Origin: Bryobacterales bacterium
GTDB taxonomy: Bacteria; Acidobacteriota; Terriglobia; Bryobacterales; Bryobacteraceae
Direction of reading: 5' to 3'
Assembly (NCBI GenBank): GCA_030693045.1
Contig: JAUYBU010000150.1
Coordinates: 1-32,168 of the forward strand
Length of the DNA stretch: 32,168 nucleotides
Part shown: in pieces, positions 1 to 8,173 of the stretch
Layout: each line of letters opens with the position of its first letter
How positions within the stretch are numbered: the first letter of the stretch is position 1
Program-made: the position numbers and the translations under genes
Notes under the pieces: model-generated
What the model was told of the DNA's origin: nothing
What the model saw: only the letters and a program-made list of their open reading frames with translations
Databases searched by the model: none

Positions 1-49
1 GAGAAAACCCTGGGCTCTTGGCGACCCTCGGAACACAATTTGAGGCAGC

Positions 50-73
50 TTTCAGCCCGGCTTTAGGCTGAAA
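50..73. repeat. Short palindrome upstream of the first pilin gene
   Basis: TTTCAGCC and GGCTGAAA form 8-bp arms around an 8-nt loop. The central CGGCTTTAGGCTG resembles the hairpin at 26076-26095, which also has a GGCTTTAGCC core. This is probably a dispersed REP-like element. No T-tract follows, so a terminator role is not evident. Confidence 0.45.
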
Positions 74-131
74 CGCCGATTCTGGCGCGGCCGGCCAACT
101 GGCGCTCTCAGTCATCGCCTGAAATGCCGCC

Positions 132-154
132 CACGCAGGGAGAGGAGCCACGTA
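132..154 (+). promoter_or_regulatory. Conserved leader/RBS of Flp pilin 1
   Basis: The purine-rich GGGAGAGGAG lies a few bases before the ATG at 155. The 23 nt before the start are nearly identical to 1056-1080 in front of the second pilin gene, so the translation signal was duplicated with the gene. Confidence 0.6.
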
Positions 155-352
155 ATGCATCGTATCATCAACTTGGTTTGGAAACTGAGGACTTGGCAGG
201 ACACCCGAGGTCGGGACCCCATCGAGTACACCTTGATGGCCGGCTTCGTTGCGGTTGCCGCGGGCGCTGTCATGCCCACGGTCGCCGACAACATTAAGAC
301 AGTCTTCCAGAAAGTTTCGAACCTGATGCTCGACGCCTCGACCCGAGGCTAG
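155..352 (+). CDS. Flp-type (class IVb) pilin, copy 1
   Basis: This 65-residue protein is a small Flp/Fap-type prepilin, the major subunit of tight-adherence pili, which is inserted in the inner membrane and cleaved by a TadV/CpaA-type peptidase. It has a 19-residue basic leader, a cleavage site after Gly19, then R-D-P-I-E-Y with Glu at +5 and Tyr at +6, and a hydrophobic helix (about residues 26-42). The ATG at 155 is preceded by a strong GGAGAGGAG. It is closely related to the protein at 1081-1281 (about 70% identical by eye). The proline at +3 is unusual compared with copy 2, which has Leu. No tad/cpa assembly genes are in the window, so the machinery must lie elsewhere or further left. 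Confidence 0.85.
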   Translation: MHRIINLVWKLRTWQDTRGRDPIEYTLMAGFVAVAAGAVMPTVADNIKTVFQKVSNLMLDASTRG

Positions 353-1080
353 CGGGAGTCTACCCGGAAGTGCGTTGGGGCGGCGAGAACAGGTCGGGCA
401 CTACCGAACGGTTCCAGGTCTGTGACCGCGCGAATGGGTTCTTCCGCTCGCTGGCGCGCGCGGCTCGGAGTCGTTACCGAGCCGCGGCCGGGTATGCCGT
501 CTTGGCGGTCCAGGCGCCAGCCCCAGCGATCCGGCGAGGTCTTGCCGAGCCGGAGTCTGTTTCGATGGATAGGTGAGCAGCCAGCCGCCGCGGGGTCTGT
601 GTCAGCCCGGCCAGCGTGGTCGGGAGACTGTGCAGTTATTGGCTGGCAAAGACCGAAATTCCGCAGGCGTGCGATTCCAGGGCCAGGCCAAGATCCAACC
701 CCGGCCGGCTTTCTCCAATTCCAAGTGCGTTGGCCAATACGGCTGAGCCTTTGTCCAACACCAGCGTGACTGTGTCGCGAGCAATCCAATTGCGGTCCGG
801 CAGGACTACCCCTCGCGACAGCGCCTCCGGCAGCTCGCCGGCGTCGGCCACAGGTTACCGGGATAAACGCGATGGCACAGGCTGAGCGCGCCGGGCAACT
901 GCGGCCCACGAGATTGGCGACAGGAGAAAACTCATGCGGCACTAGCGGCAAGCAGGCTGCAATCTGAGTCGTTTCCCAGAGCCAATCTAAGCTGGAATGC
1001 GGATTTCAACGCCGTCGCACGGATGGTATCTTTGCTTAGCAATCGAAACACTGCTCACGCAGGGAGAGAGGAGACACGTA
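353..1080. other. 728-bp stretch without a recognisable gene between the pilin genes
   Basis: Open frames exist on both strands but none looks like a known family or has a convincing start. The best candidate is a minus-strand frame at about 636-851 with a hydrophobic, protein-like composition and a GTG start directly after a stop. It may be the remnant of a broken gene. No terminator hairpin with a T-tract is obvious after the first pilin. The last 25 bases are the duplicated pilin leader. Confidence 0.5.
1056..1080 (+). promoter_or_regulatory. Conserved leader/RBS of Flp pilin 2
   Basis: CACGCAGGGAGAG, then AGGAGACACGTA, directly precede the ATG at 1081. This matches the leader of pilin 1 apart from two inserted bases and one substitution. 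It fixes the start at 1081 rather than at the upstream in-frame codon at 997. Confidence 0.65.
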
Positions 1081-1281
1081 ATGAATCGTTTGATCAATTC
1101 CGTTTGGAAGCTGAGGATTTGGAAGGACACCCGAGGTCAGGACCTCATTGAGTACGCTTTGATGGCCGGCTTCGTGGCGCTTGCCGCGGGCGCTGTCATG
1201 CCAACGGTCGCCGGCAGCCTCACCATTGTTTTCCAGAAGGTTTCGAACCTGATGGTCACCGCCGCAAGCCAGGGCGGCTAG
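1081..1281 (+). CDS. Flp-type (class IVb) pilin, copy 2
   Basis: This 66-residue prepilin has the same plan as copy 1: a 19-residue basic leader, cleavage after Gly19, then Q-D-L-I-E-Y-A-L, which is the canonical Flp processing motif with Glu+5 and Tyr+6, and a hydrophobic helix rich in Ala and Val. The start at 1081 is chosen because of the conserved leader immediately before it. The open frame extends upstream to 997, but those residues do not resemble a pilin leader. A strong intrinsic terminator follows at 1293-1343, so this gene appears to end its transcription unit. Copy 2 matches the consensus better than copy 1 and may be the main subunit (inference). Confidence 0.88.
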   Translation: MNRLINSVWKLRIWKDTRGQDLIEYALMAGFVALAAGAVMPTVAGSLTIVFQKVSNLMVTAASQGG

Positions 1282-1292
1282 ACTCAACTTCA

Positions 1293-1343
1293 GGCGGGCC
1301 ACTTGGGCAGATCTTTCCGCCCAGTGGCCCGCCTTAACTTTTT
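1293..1343 (+). terminator. Intrinsic terminator after pilin 2
   Basis: GGCGGGCCACTTGGGC pairs with GCCCAGTGGCCCGCC (15 bp with one bulged T) across a 10-nt loop, followed by TTAACTTTTT. It sits between convergent genes and overlaps the stop of the LarA-like gene, so it may also stop transcription from the other side. Confidence 0.85.
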
Positions 1344-2602
1344 CAAGCCACATCCACGAGGTTCCCGTCCGCGCCGTAGCGAATCTCGACCGGCCCGCCG
1401 ACAATCGTAAGGTCCGGATTCGCTTCAATCTCATCGCGCAAAGTTTCGCTGAGGATCAATCTGGACAACTCGAGCGTGTTTCGTATCCAGCCGATCTTCA
1501 GATCCATCAGGTTCAACTTCCCCACCGTCGGCGCCATCGCCTCCAGGCACTCTCGGTCGGTCGGGAGGTGGATGGGCGTCCGGACCGTCGCCGGATGGTT
1601 GGCCGTGAGGGCATTCATGAGCGACTGAGTCCAGTCGATGTGACTTACCAGGCGGTCGGTGACGATGTCGGCCATACCGACGCCGACGGCGTTGCCGTGG
1701 CTGTGCGGGCTCAAGTCGCGGACGAAGATACGTCCGATGCGGGGCGCGAAGGTCCAGGGGTTGCAGGCGCCAACCGCGTTTCGATTGACGATCTTGGCGT
1801 CGATCCCGGTTCCCGAGAAATTCTTGCCCATTTCGTCCACGATCAGAATGTCGAGTTCGGCCAGCGGAATCCTGGCGGTCCAGCTCTTGGCCAGCGCCAG
1901 GAGTTCCTCTTCTCTGGGCTCCATCGATTCGACGGGCACGGCGGCCAGGTGCGCTGTTTTGTGGTTGCCGTCTTCCAGAATCGCCAATCCGCCCAGGATC
2001 TTCCCGGACTCAAGAACCCTTCTTCCGACGGAACGGATGACCGTCTCGATGCCCATCGTGTAAGCGCAAGAGTGATAGCGTTTCGCGCCGGCTTGCTTGC
2101 CCAGGCCGATGGCCATCATTTTGTATAGGCCGCTTTCGATCTTGGCGTCGAAGTCGGTGTGCCACTTGACGCGGGCGACCAGCACGATGCCGTCGCTTTC
2201 AAAAGCCAGGCGGTCCACGAACGTGTCAATCCCCTCGGGCGTCTTGCCGAGATCGACGACTTCCAGCGAACTGCGCACCGGGCAGCCCATGGCCGCTTCG
2301 TGGATGCCGTAGTCGGCCAGGACCTGGGCCTGGCCCTCGGCTGTGGCCGCTCCGTGACTGCCCATGGACGGAAACAGGAACGGCTGCATGCCTTGGGACT
2401 TCCAGTAGTCCACCACGGCGCGCACGATCGGGCTGAGGTTGGCGATGCCGCGGCTGCCGACGCCGATGGCGACGCTCGATCCGGGCTTCAGGCGGGAGGC
2501 GAAGCCGGCCTGGCGCAGCTCGCGGGCGACGGTTCCGGGGATGTCCTTGATGGCGCGGTCCGGGAAACTCTGGCGAACCGGCAAAAGACGGGGCAAATCC
2601 AT
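1343..2602 (-). CDS. LarA-like (DUF2088, lactate racemase N-terminal-type) protein
   Basis: This 419-residue protein resembles the LarA/DUF2088 superfamily, whose characterised members are nickel-pincer cofactor-dependent racemases and epimerases of 2-hydroxy acids. The GSHGAAT segment (around residues 81-87) and the later WHTDF (His148), LYKMM (Lys161) and KRYH (His177) stretches supply candidate cofactor-binding His and Lys residues. The substrate cannot be told from sequence, and many environmental members are uncharacterised. No larB, larC or larE cofactor-synthesis genes are visible nearby. The ATG at 2602 has TATACT six bases upstream (2609-2614), which suggests its own promoter and a leaderless transcript. 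It is convergent with the pilin genes. Confidence 0.7.
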   Translation of the reverse strand: MDLPRLLPVRQSFPDRAIKDIPGTVARELRQAGFASRLKPGSSVAIGVGSRGIANLSPIVRAVVDYWKSQGMQPFLFPSMGSHGAATAEGQAQVLADYGIHEAAMGCPVRSSLEVVDLGKTPEGIDTFVDRLAFESDGIVLVARVKWHTDFDAKIESGLYKMMAIGLGKQAGAKRYHSCAYTMGIETVIRSVGRRVLESGKILGGLAILEDGNHKTAHLAAVPVESMEPREEELLALAKSWTARIPLAELDILIVDEMGKNFSGTGIDAKIVNRNAVGACNPWTFAPRIGRIFVRDLSPHSHGNAVGVGMADIVTDRLVSHIDWTQSLMNALTANHPATVRTPIHLPTDRECLEAMAPTVGKLNLMDLKIGWIRNTLELSRLILSETLRDEIEANPDLTIVGGPVEIRYGADGNLVDVA

Positions 2603-2608
2603 GCCCGA

Positions 2609-2614
2609 AGTATA
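2609..2614 (-). promoter_or_regulatory. Candidate -10 box for the LarA-like gene
   Basis: TATACT (5 of 6 to consensus) on the minus strand ends six bases before the ATG at 2602, so transcription would start at or next to the start codon. No clear -35 element is seen. Confidence 0.4.
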
Positions 2615-2737
2615 GCAAGCGGGCGGCTGCCAGATAAACCGGGCAGGCTGCCGGGGGCCTTGCCAAACCTGTTGAGCCGCCGGGCCTTTCGGGAGGGGGG
2701 CGGTTGGCTGGCAGGGCGTGGTTTCGCGCCGTGCGGC

Positions 2738-3370
2738 TCAGGCGCCGGGGCCGGGTTCGCCTTCCCACTCGCGCTCGAGGATTCGCGCGTATTCGCCGGA
2801 AGCGTAGAGCTCAAACGTGAAGTTACGGCAGTTGATCTCGGCGAAAATGTGCAGGCTGAGCTGGCATCGGTACATCTGGTCGGCAAAGCGATAGTAGTGG
2901 CGAATGAATTCGGCCGATAGATCCTCCCTGGAGGGCGGGTTGGCGAATATCGCATTCAGCCCAAGCGCCCGCGAAAAGATGTGCCGGTAGTCGGCCACGC
3001 CCCACTTGCAGAGCTTTTCCCGCACCGATGGGGGCGGATCTTCGGCCAGCATGGAAGCGAAACTCTGGAGTTGAATGCCCTGGCCGCGCAGCCGCTCATC
3101 CCGGTCCACCAGTTCCATGCACTGTTCGATCCACCGGACCAGATCCCTGCCGACGTAGCACAGCATGCGGATTTCGCAGTAGCGCCCGTCCAGCAGCTTG
3201 CGGTCCAGCTCGTCGGCGGACAATTCGCCGGCCGGCAGCAGGCCCTGCAACATGAGACTGGCGCGGGAACTCTCGACCAGCTTGCCGGGTCCGCTGGAGT
3301 CGGAGAACGGGTGCAAAATCAACGGCGGTAGCTTCCAGGTCTTGTCCGTTCCGGCCAGTGCGGGCTGCAT
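2738..3370 (-). CDS. Conserved-looking protein of unknown function
   Basis: I do not recognise the family of this 210-residue protein. It has no signal peptide or membrane segment and looks like a soluble, mainly helical cytoplasmic protein. Features include an HPFSDSSGPGK segment near residues 21-31, several Cys and Tyr residues, and a C-terminal part rich in aromatic residues. The start is ATG at 3370 without a strong Shine-Dalgarno sequence. It lies 12 bp downstream of the annotated end of the M28 peptidase gene (or 50 bp if that gene's frameshift is corrected), so it is probably co-transcribed with it. Codon use and frame length support a real gene, but its function is unknown. Confidence 0.6.
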   Translation of the reverse strand: MQPALAGTDKTWKLPPLILHPFSDSSGPGKLVESSRASLMLQGLLPAGELSADELDRKLLDGRYCEIRMLCYVGRDLVRWIEQCMELVDRDERLRGQGIQLQSFASMLAEDPPPSVREKLCKWGVADYRHIFSRALGLNAIFANPPSREDLSAEFIRHYYRFADQMYRCQLSLHIFAEINCRNFTFELYASGEYARILEREWEGEPGPGA

Positions 3371-3382
3371 GCTCTTATCCCC

Positions 3383-5236
3383 CTAATCGTCCAATGAAGC
3401 GCAAAAGATTAGCAAATCGCTCAATTCCGTTCGCCGGGCAGGAGCTTGGTCCGGATCACCCGATCGCCGCGCCCGGACCTTTACCGTCGCCTCCCGGCCC
3501 GGCTCACGGCCGCGCAAGGCGCAGGTGAAGCCGTACAGATTCCGGATCGGCTTACCGTCGAACTCGAACGGGACGTCTCCGGCCCTCAGTCCCGCCCAGG
3601 CCGCCGGCGGTCCTTCGCGGACACTGGGGAAGCGAAAGCGGTTGGGGAGCCCGGTGAAATCCGGGACGCTGCCGACACCGCCGGCCGGGCGAGCCGGCGC
3701 CGGTCGCACGAACTGTGGCCGCCCGGCATCGCCGGCCAGCCTGGCGGTAACGCCGGCGACCAACTCGAGGAGCCTGGAAGCCTCGCCGGCATCGATCTTT
3801 TCCCAGGTGTCGGAGGGCCGGTGATAGTCGCCGTGGAGCCCGGAGAAGAAAAACAGCGCCGGCACCTGCCTGGTGGTGAACGAGGTGTGGTCGCTGGACC
3901 CGAAGCCGTAGCCCGACTGGTCGGAGCAATCCACCGTCAGAGTGCTCTTCGAGACGGCCTCATCGAGAATGGCTTTGAGCGTCGTGCCGGTTCCCACGCC
4001 GCCGACCCAGATCTTGCCTTCTCGAATGCGGCCGATCATGTCGAGATTGATCATCGCCACGGCCTTATCCAATTGGAGGCGCGGGTGGCTTACGTAAAAG
4101 CTGGAACCGAGCAGCCCCAATTCCTCCCCGGCAAAGCATAGGAACAGTATCCCGCGTTTGGGCTTCGGCCGGGAAGCGAAGTAACGGGCCAGTTCGAGCA
4201 CGCCGGCCGTGCCGGAGGCGTTGTCGTCGGCCCCGGGGTGCGGAGTTCCGGCCATCGACGGGGCCATCGAGAACTGCTCGCCCAGTCCCAGGTGGTCGTA
4301 GTGGGCTCCGACGACGACGTACTCGCCGGTCTGACCGGCCAGCCAGGCGGCGACGTTGTCGACCCGCTTCACGTCGCGCAGGATGTCGACTTCGATTTCG
4401 GCCGCCAGGGTTGCGGGAAAGGCGAACGATTGCGGCCTGAGGTCCTGGTCGATGGCCGCCTGGAGGTCCTTCACGTTCTTACCCGCGCTGGCGAGCCAGT
4501 TCTCCAGCGCCCCGGCCTTGACCTGCACGATCGGGATGCCCGCGTCATCGGGGCCCACCGGGCGCGCGAACTTTTCGAACCCATCCTCTTCGCCCGGGTG
4601 AGCCGCCAGGTCGTTCACCAGAATGACGCCGGCGGCGCCGTGCGCCTTGGCGTTGGAGGCCTTGCTGTGAAACTGCGCGTGCTCGGTGAGGGCGCGGCCC
4701 GCGAAGACGCTCTGCACGTCGTTCTCCTGCGGTTCGTGCCGCAGGATGACGACGAACTTGCCCTTGGCGTCCAGCCCCTGGTAGTCGTCGTAGCCGTACT
4801 CGCGCGCGGTGATGCCGTAGCCGGCGAAGACCAGGCCCGCGGAAACCGTCCCGGTGGCCGAGAAGTTGACAGGCTGGAAATCCTCGCCGGGGTTGAGCGT
4901 GCGCCGGCGGCCGCTCTCAATCGCCTCGAGACGATTCTTCTGGCCCAGGCGCGCGTTGGTGGTCACGCGAAAAGCCTGAAAATAGTCGCCGCCTCCAATC
5001 GGCTTGAGGCCGGCCTTGCCGAATTCCCGAGCCAGGTATTGGGCCGCCATTTCGAGTTCCGGCGTTCCGGCGCCGCGGCCCTTCAGTTGCTCTGAAGACA
5101 GGTACTTGACGTCCTCCAGGTAACGTTTCGGATCAATTTCGGCGGGCCACAAGCAGCCCGCCGGCGCGGCCAGCAGCGCGGCGCTCACAAGGAGGCGGGA
5201 GAGAGCCGGTTTGCGGCTTGAAAAAGGGATAGGCAT
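3383..5236 (-). CDS. M28 family zinc aminopeptidase with PA and PDZ domains; 3' end frameshifted
   Basis: This secreted metallopeptidase probably removes N-terminal residues from peptides in the periplasm or outside the cell. The order is: signal peptide (residues 1-32, possibly a lipoprotein with Cys at LAAPAGC), protease-associated domain (about 130-260), M28 catalytic domain (about 290-500) and PDZ domain (about 525-600). Zinc ligands are visible: HYDH (from His312), GADDNASG, the GEELG pair of Glu, NLDMIG and SDHTSF. The last roughly 30 residues look wrong. Dropping one base from the CCC run at 3472-3474 restores V-K-V-R-R-G-D-R-V-I-R-T-K-L-L-P-G-E-R-N and a stop at 3421, a typical PDZ ending. 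It lies nine bases after the DsbA-like gene. Confidence 0.88.
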   Translation of the reverse strand: MPIPFSSRKPALSRLLVSAALLAAPAGCLWPAEIDPKRYLEDVKYLSSEQLKGRGAGTPELEMAAQYLAREFGKAGLKPIGGGDYFQAFRVTTNARLGQKNRLEAIESGRRRTLNPGEDFQPVNFSATGTVSAGLVFAGYGITAREYGYDDYQGLDAKGKFVVILRHEPQENDVQSVFAGRALTEHAQFHSKASNAKAHGAAGVILVNDLAAHPGEEDGFEKFARPVGPDDAGIPIVQVKAGALENWLASAGKNVKDLQAAIDQDLRPQSFAFPATLAAEIEVDILRDVKRVDNVAAWLAGQTGEYVVVGAHYDHLGLGEQFSMAPSMAGTPHPGADDNASGTAGVLELARYFASRPKPKRGILFLCFAGEELGLLGSSFYVSHPRLQLDKAVAMINLDMIGRIREGKIWVGGVGTGTTLKAILDEAVSKSTLTVDCSDQSGYGFGSSDHTSFTTRQVPALFFFSGLHGDYHRPSDTWEKIDAGEASRLLELVAGVTARLAGDAGRPQFVRPAPARPAGGVGSVPDFTGLPNRFRFPSVREGPPAAWAGLRAGDVPFEFDGKPIRNLYGFTCALRGREPGREATVKVRARRSGDPDQAPARRTELSDLLIFCASLDD

Positions 5237-5245
5237 CCGGAAGGG

Positions 5246-6184
5246 TCAGTTGGGCAACGGCGAGGGGAGCTTGAAGTCGCAGCCGCAATCTTCGCCGGCG
5301 TTCTTGGCGGTCTTCTGGTACTCGATTTCGTAGTCGATGATCTGCCGCAGGTTGGGCCAGGCGATCTGCGCGGCGATTTTGCGGCCGTTGATGAAAAGGG
5401 TCGGCAGAGAGTTCACGCCCAGCGCGCGCGCTTCGGCCGAGGTGCGGTTGACATCGGCTTCAGTGGCCCGCGTGTCCATGCAACTGCCAAGCTGCAGGGT
5501 GTCGAGCTTTTTGGAAGCGGCGAATTCCAGCACCTTGGCCTTCAGGGTCTCCGGGGTGATGTCGGCCTGCTTGTCGAAGATCCAGTCGTGATAGTCCCAA
5601 AACGAAGCGGCGTTCTGGCGGAACACGCAGCGGCCGGCGATGGCCGCCATGCGAGCCCACGGATGGATGGCGTCGAGCGGGAATTCCTTGAAGTAGACGC
5701 GGACCTGCTTGGGGTAGGCGCTCAGGATATTCTCGCGGAGCATCTTGGCTTCGTCGCGGCAATAGGGGCACTGGAAGTCGCTGAAGACCACCACCACCAC
5801 GGTCGCGCCGGGCGTGCCGAAGCTCGGCTCGAACTGAGTCTTGAGCTTGTCGAGATCCGATTTGAACGGGTTGTTCGCAACATCGAAGACTACGCCGCGG
5901 ACGATCTTCTGGCCGTCCTTGGAAACATAGAAAGTCTCCTCCTGCGACGCATTGCCGGCCGACGCGGCCACCTTCACCTCGACGAAGCCCGGCAACTGGG
6001 ACGGCTTGGGATCGTCGACCTTCACCTGGATGGGCGCGCCCCAGACGAAAAGGTGCCGGACATAGGCCTCGAAGGCGGCCTTATCGAGCGCGGTCTTTTT
6101 GGGCGCGGCGGCGGGCGGCGTCTGGGCGGCAACCATCGCGGCCGCGGCGAACAGGGTGAGAGCCCCCGAAATGAAAGAGCGCAT
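5246..6184 (-). CDS. DsbA-like thioredoxin-fold oxidoreductase, exported
   Basis: This 312-residue protein has a signal peptide (about residues 1-20, ending AMVAAQ), an N-terminal region of about 100 residues found in related exported disulfide proteins, and a DsbA/Thioredoxin_4 domain. The active site is Cys139-Pro-Tyr-Cys142 in FSDFQCPYC. The cis-proline loop is NSLPTLFING near residue 262. A role in making or shuffling disulfide bonds in the cell envelope is expected. The C-terminus carries an extra Cys-Gly-Cys (DCGCDF), so it could bind metal or exchange thiols. It lies upstream of the M28 peptidase and is probably co-transcribed with it. TACAAT lies eight bases before the ATG. Confidence 0.88.
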   Translation of the reverse strand: MRSFISGALTLFAAAAMVAAQTPPAAAPKKTALDKAAFEAYVRHLFVWGAPIQVKVDDPKPSQLPGFVEVKVAASAGNASQEETFYVSKDGQKIVRGVVFDVANNPFKSDLDKLKTQFEPSFGTPGATVVVVVFSDFQCPYCRDEAKMLRENILSAYPKQVRVYFKEFPLDAIHPWARMAAIAGRCVFRQNAASFWDYHDWIFDKQADITPETLKAKVLEFAASKKLDTLQLGSCMDTRATEADVNRTSAEARALGVNSLPTLFINGRKIAAQIAWPNLRQIIDYEIEYQKTAKNAGEDCGCDFKLPSPLPN

Positions 6185-6192
6185 ATATAAAC

Positions 6193-6198
6193 ATTGTA
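6193..6198 (-). promoter_or_regulatory. Candidate -10 box for the DsbA-like gene
   Basis: TACAAT on the minus strand ends eight bases before the ATG at 6184. Transcription would begin within a base or two of the start codon, giving a leaderless or nearly leaderless mRNA. No good -35 is seen. Confidence 0.35.
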
Positions 6199-6201
6199 GG
6201 G

Positions 6202-6858
6202 CTATTCCGGGGACAGGCTACGTATGCCGCTTCGGAGAGTGTGCTCCAGCTTTGAGGCTGCCAGTTGGTCCCGCCGGTCCCAGACCGCCCGATGGCCCGG
6301 AGGTACAGTCGGCTTCGCCACCCCGAGCGTCCGCTTCAGAGCGAAGTTCACTGAGTTCTCCTCGAAAACGGTGGTCCGATCCTCTATTGGCATCTCTCTC
6401 AGCATGAGCGAACACTCGCCCCAACGCGTGGCGCCTCGGCCGTCCAGCGATAGAGCGGCGAATCGGATTTTGTCGCGATAGTGCGGGAAGAGAATGTCGT
6501 CTGTGAGCAACCGCTGTCGTTCGACAATCGTGTCTTCCGGCCTCCGCGCCCCCATTCCGACGAGATCGTAGAATGACGCATACAGCTCGTTATCGCTCGA
6601 CAACAGGTGCATCGCTATACTCAGGGGCCGGCACAGAACCGCTGCTGATGAGCGCACTGCCTCACGGAAGTCCGCCAAGACGGTCTCACAGCCGCGACGG
6701 GCGGCATTGGCCTCCGCCCGACGGAGCCGATCCTCCAGCGCCCGAATCTCTTCCGGTCTATTCGCTGTCCGAACATTGGGGTAGCCGCAATCGTGCACGC
6801 ATAGCGGACAGTTCCGTTCGGAGGGCCTTACCTCTGCACCGCATTTTGGGCAAACCAT
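6202..6858 (-). CDS. Zinc-ribbon protein of unknown function
   Basis: This 218-residue protein starts M-V-C-P-K-C-G and has a four-Cys zinc ribbon (Cys3, Cys6, Cys17, Cys20), then a helical, charged segment (about 35-60) and an unrecognised C-terminal domain with a conserved-looking GRGATRWGECSLML...DRTTVFEENS stretch. The start at 6858 is chosen because the zinc ribbon begins there; the open frame extends to 7104, but those residues overlap the divergent gene and look like noise. The C-terminal motif loosely recalls ADP-ribosyltransferase-like toxin domains, but I cannot support that assignment. It is divergent from the BrnA-like antitoxin, and the two starts are about 100 bp apart. Confidence 0.6.
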   Translation of the reverse strand: MVCPKCGAEVRPSERNCPLCVHDCGYPNVRTANRPEEIRALEDRLRRAEANAARRGCETVLADFREAVRSSAAVLCRPLSIAMHLLSSDNELYASFYDLVGMGARRPEDTIVERQRLLTDDILFPHYRDKIRFAALSLDGRGATRWGECSLMLREMPIEDRTTVFEENSVNFALKRTLGVAKPTVPPGHRAVWDRRDQLAASKLEHTLRSGIRSLSPE

Positions 6859-6961
6859 CGGTTTGAAATATACCAATTCCGCTACACTGTTTGCTGAGCG
6901 GTACCAGGCCCTGGACACGTGGGGCGAGAGGGTCAGCGTACCCATGACGCGTGAAACGCCG

Positions 6962-7216
6962 ATGAGAAAGAAATACGATTTCAGCAAGGGAAAGCGCGGG
7001 CCGGTGGTTCGCGTTCCGCGCGGCAAGACGCGGATCACGATCCGGCTTGACGACGACATCGTCGGTTGGTTCAGGACCCAGGTGGAGAAGGCGGGCGGAG
7101 GCAACTACCAGACCCTCATCAACGACGCGTTGCGGCGCTTCGTGCAGGACGCCGGGGAACCTTTGGAATCCACTTTGCGGCGCGTCATTCAGGAAGAGTT
7201 GTGGCGGGCCAGTTGA
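6962..7216 (+). CDS. BrnA-like (CopG/ribbon-helix-helix) antitoxin, apparently orphan
   Basis: This 84-residue protein (start MRKKYDF) has the layout of BrnA family antitoxins: a basic N-terminus with GKTRITIRLDDDIVGWFR forming the beta-strand of a ribbon-helix-helix DNA-binding fold, then YQTLINDALRRFVQ as the DNA-binding helices. BrnA normally binds a BrnT RNase toxin encoded just upstream and represses their operon. Here no brnT is present: the upstream side holds the divergent zinc-ribbon gene. An alternative in-frame ATG at 6944 adds six residues. The C-terminal ESTLRRVIQEEL helix may contact a partner. Whether the zinc-ribbon protein is that partner is untested. Confidence 0.7.
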   Translation: MRKKYDFSKGKRGPVVRVPRGKTRITIRLDDDIVGWFRTQVEKAGGGNYQTLINDALRRFVQDAGEPLESTLRRVIQEELWRAS

Positions 7217-7304
7217 GCGAAGCGACCCATAACTTCCCGGACCCCGGCAGGCGGTGGCCCGGCACTGCTCCGGCGCGCGCGTCTGGAAAAAACCACCGGG
7301 CAGG

Positions 7305-8155
7305 CTACCGCCCTGTGCCGAGATTGATGGTCAGGCCGAGCAGAAACTGCCGGTCCGGAGTGCCGCCCGTGAGTCCGTATCTCTGGCCCGAGGCGTCGAT
7401 TGCCACCTGCTCGGTGATCTTGTACTCGACGCCGCCAAACGCGGCCAGGGTTCGTTCGAAACCAGTCGATCTCTCCGGTACCGCGTTCACATGCGGCGTA
7501 AATCTCCCGAGGACGCCCGAGGGAGCCAGGCGCTGGCCGTAGCCCGCTCCAAAGTCCCAGACGCCGGCGGGATTCGTGTCGCTGGCGGAAGTGGCCGCCG
7601 TCCAGCCCAGGGCGGCCCCGACGCTGTTGCCTCCGCCGTCGAAGCGGGCAATCGCGGCCGCCCCGAGCCGCGCGCCGGATTCGTTGCGCGGAAAGGCCGT
7701 CACCTGCGGACCCACCGCGATGTCGAAATGCGGGGTGTCGAAAAGCACGGACGTCGCGGCGAAGGTCAGGTGGTCGCTGAACCGGGTCGATCGGGCGCCC
7801 GCGCCAGCCGCGTTGGCCACCGAATCGAAGGCCACGCTATGTTCTGTCCGGCCCCGGAAAAGCGAATTGCCGGCGGGCGTGAATTTCAGGGCCGCGGGCG
7901 CGGTGAACGCGCCTGTGGTGCGGGAGTACAGGGCGCCCCAGTCCAGTTCCACCGTGCCGGGTTCGGCGACCAGATCGTTGACGTGCAGGCGCTTGCGCAG
8001 GCTGACCCCGGAGGCGTGCCGCGACGGGGATACCCGGTTTCGATGGAATAGCGCGGCTCGGGCGTGCTGTGCAGCCGGCAGAACCAGTAATCCGGCGGCA
8101 ACGACAACCCTTTGTCCGCGCAACACTGCTGGACGCGGGGCCGCATCAGGGACAC
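7305..8155 (-). pseudogene. Frameshifted gene for an acidobacterial-type protein (probable outer-membrane or secreted)
   Basis: The frame starting at GTG 8155 (MSLMRPRVQQCC) reads sensibly up to RYSIETGYP. The continuation (HASGVSLRKRLHVNDLVAEPG and onward, about 235 residues) lies in another frame and runs to 7305. Adding one base to the GGGG run at 8026-8029 would join them as G-Y-P-P-S-R-H-A-S. The C-terminal part is rich in Gly, Ala, Thr and alternating hydrophobic residues and ends in LLGLTINLG, as in beta-barrel-like proteins; the exact family is not recognised. It starts 18 bp after the stop of the HD-GYP/GGDEF gene. No signal peptide is seen, so the N-terminus may also be truncated. 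It is either a true pseudogene or a homopolymer sequencing error. Confidence 0.6.
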
Positions 8156-8173
8156 CGGTCTGTCCCGGTTCTC

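Noticed and set aside
636-851. Minus-strand frame with a protein-like sequence ending in CGISVFASQ
   Set aside because: No family is recognisable, it starts directly after a stop, and the surrounding frames are shifted. At most it is a remnant, so it is noted only in the gap entry.
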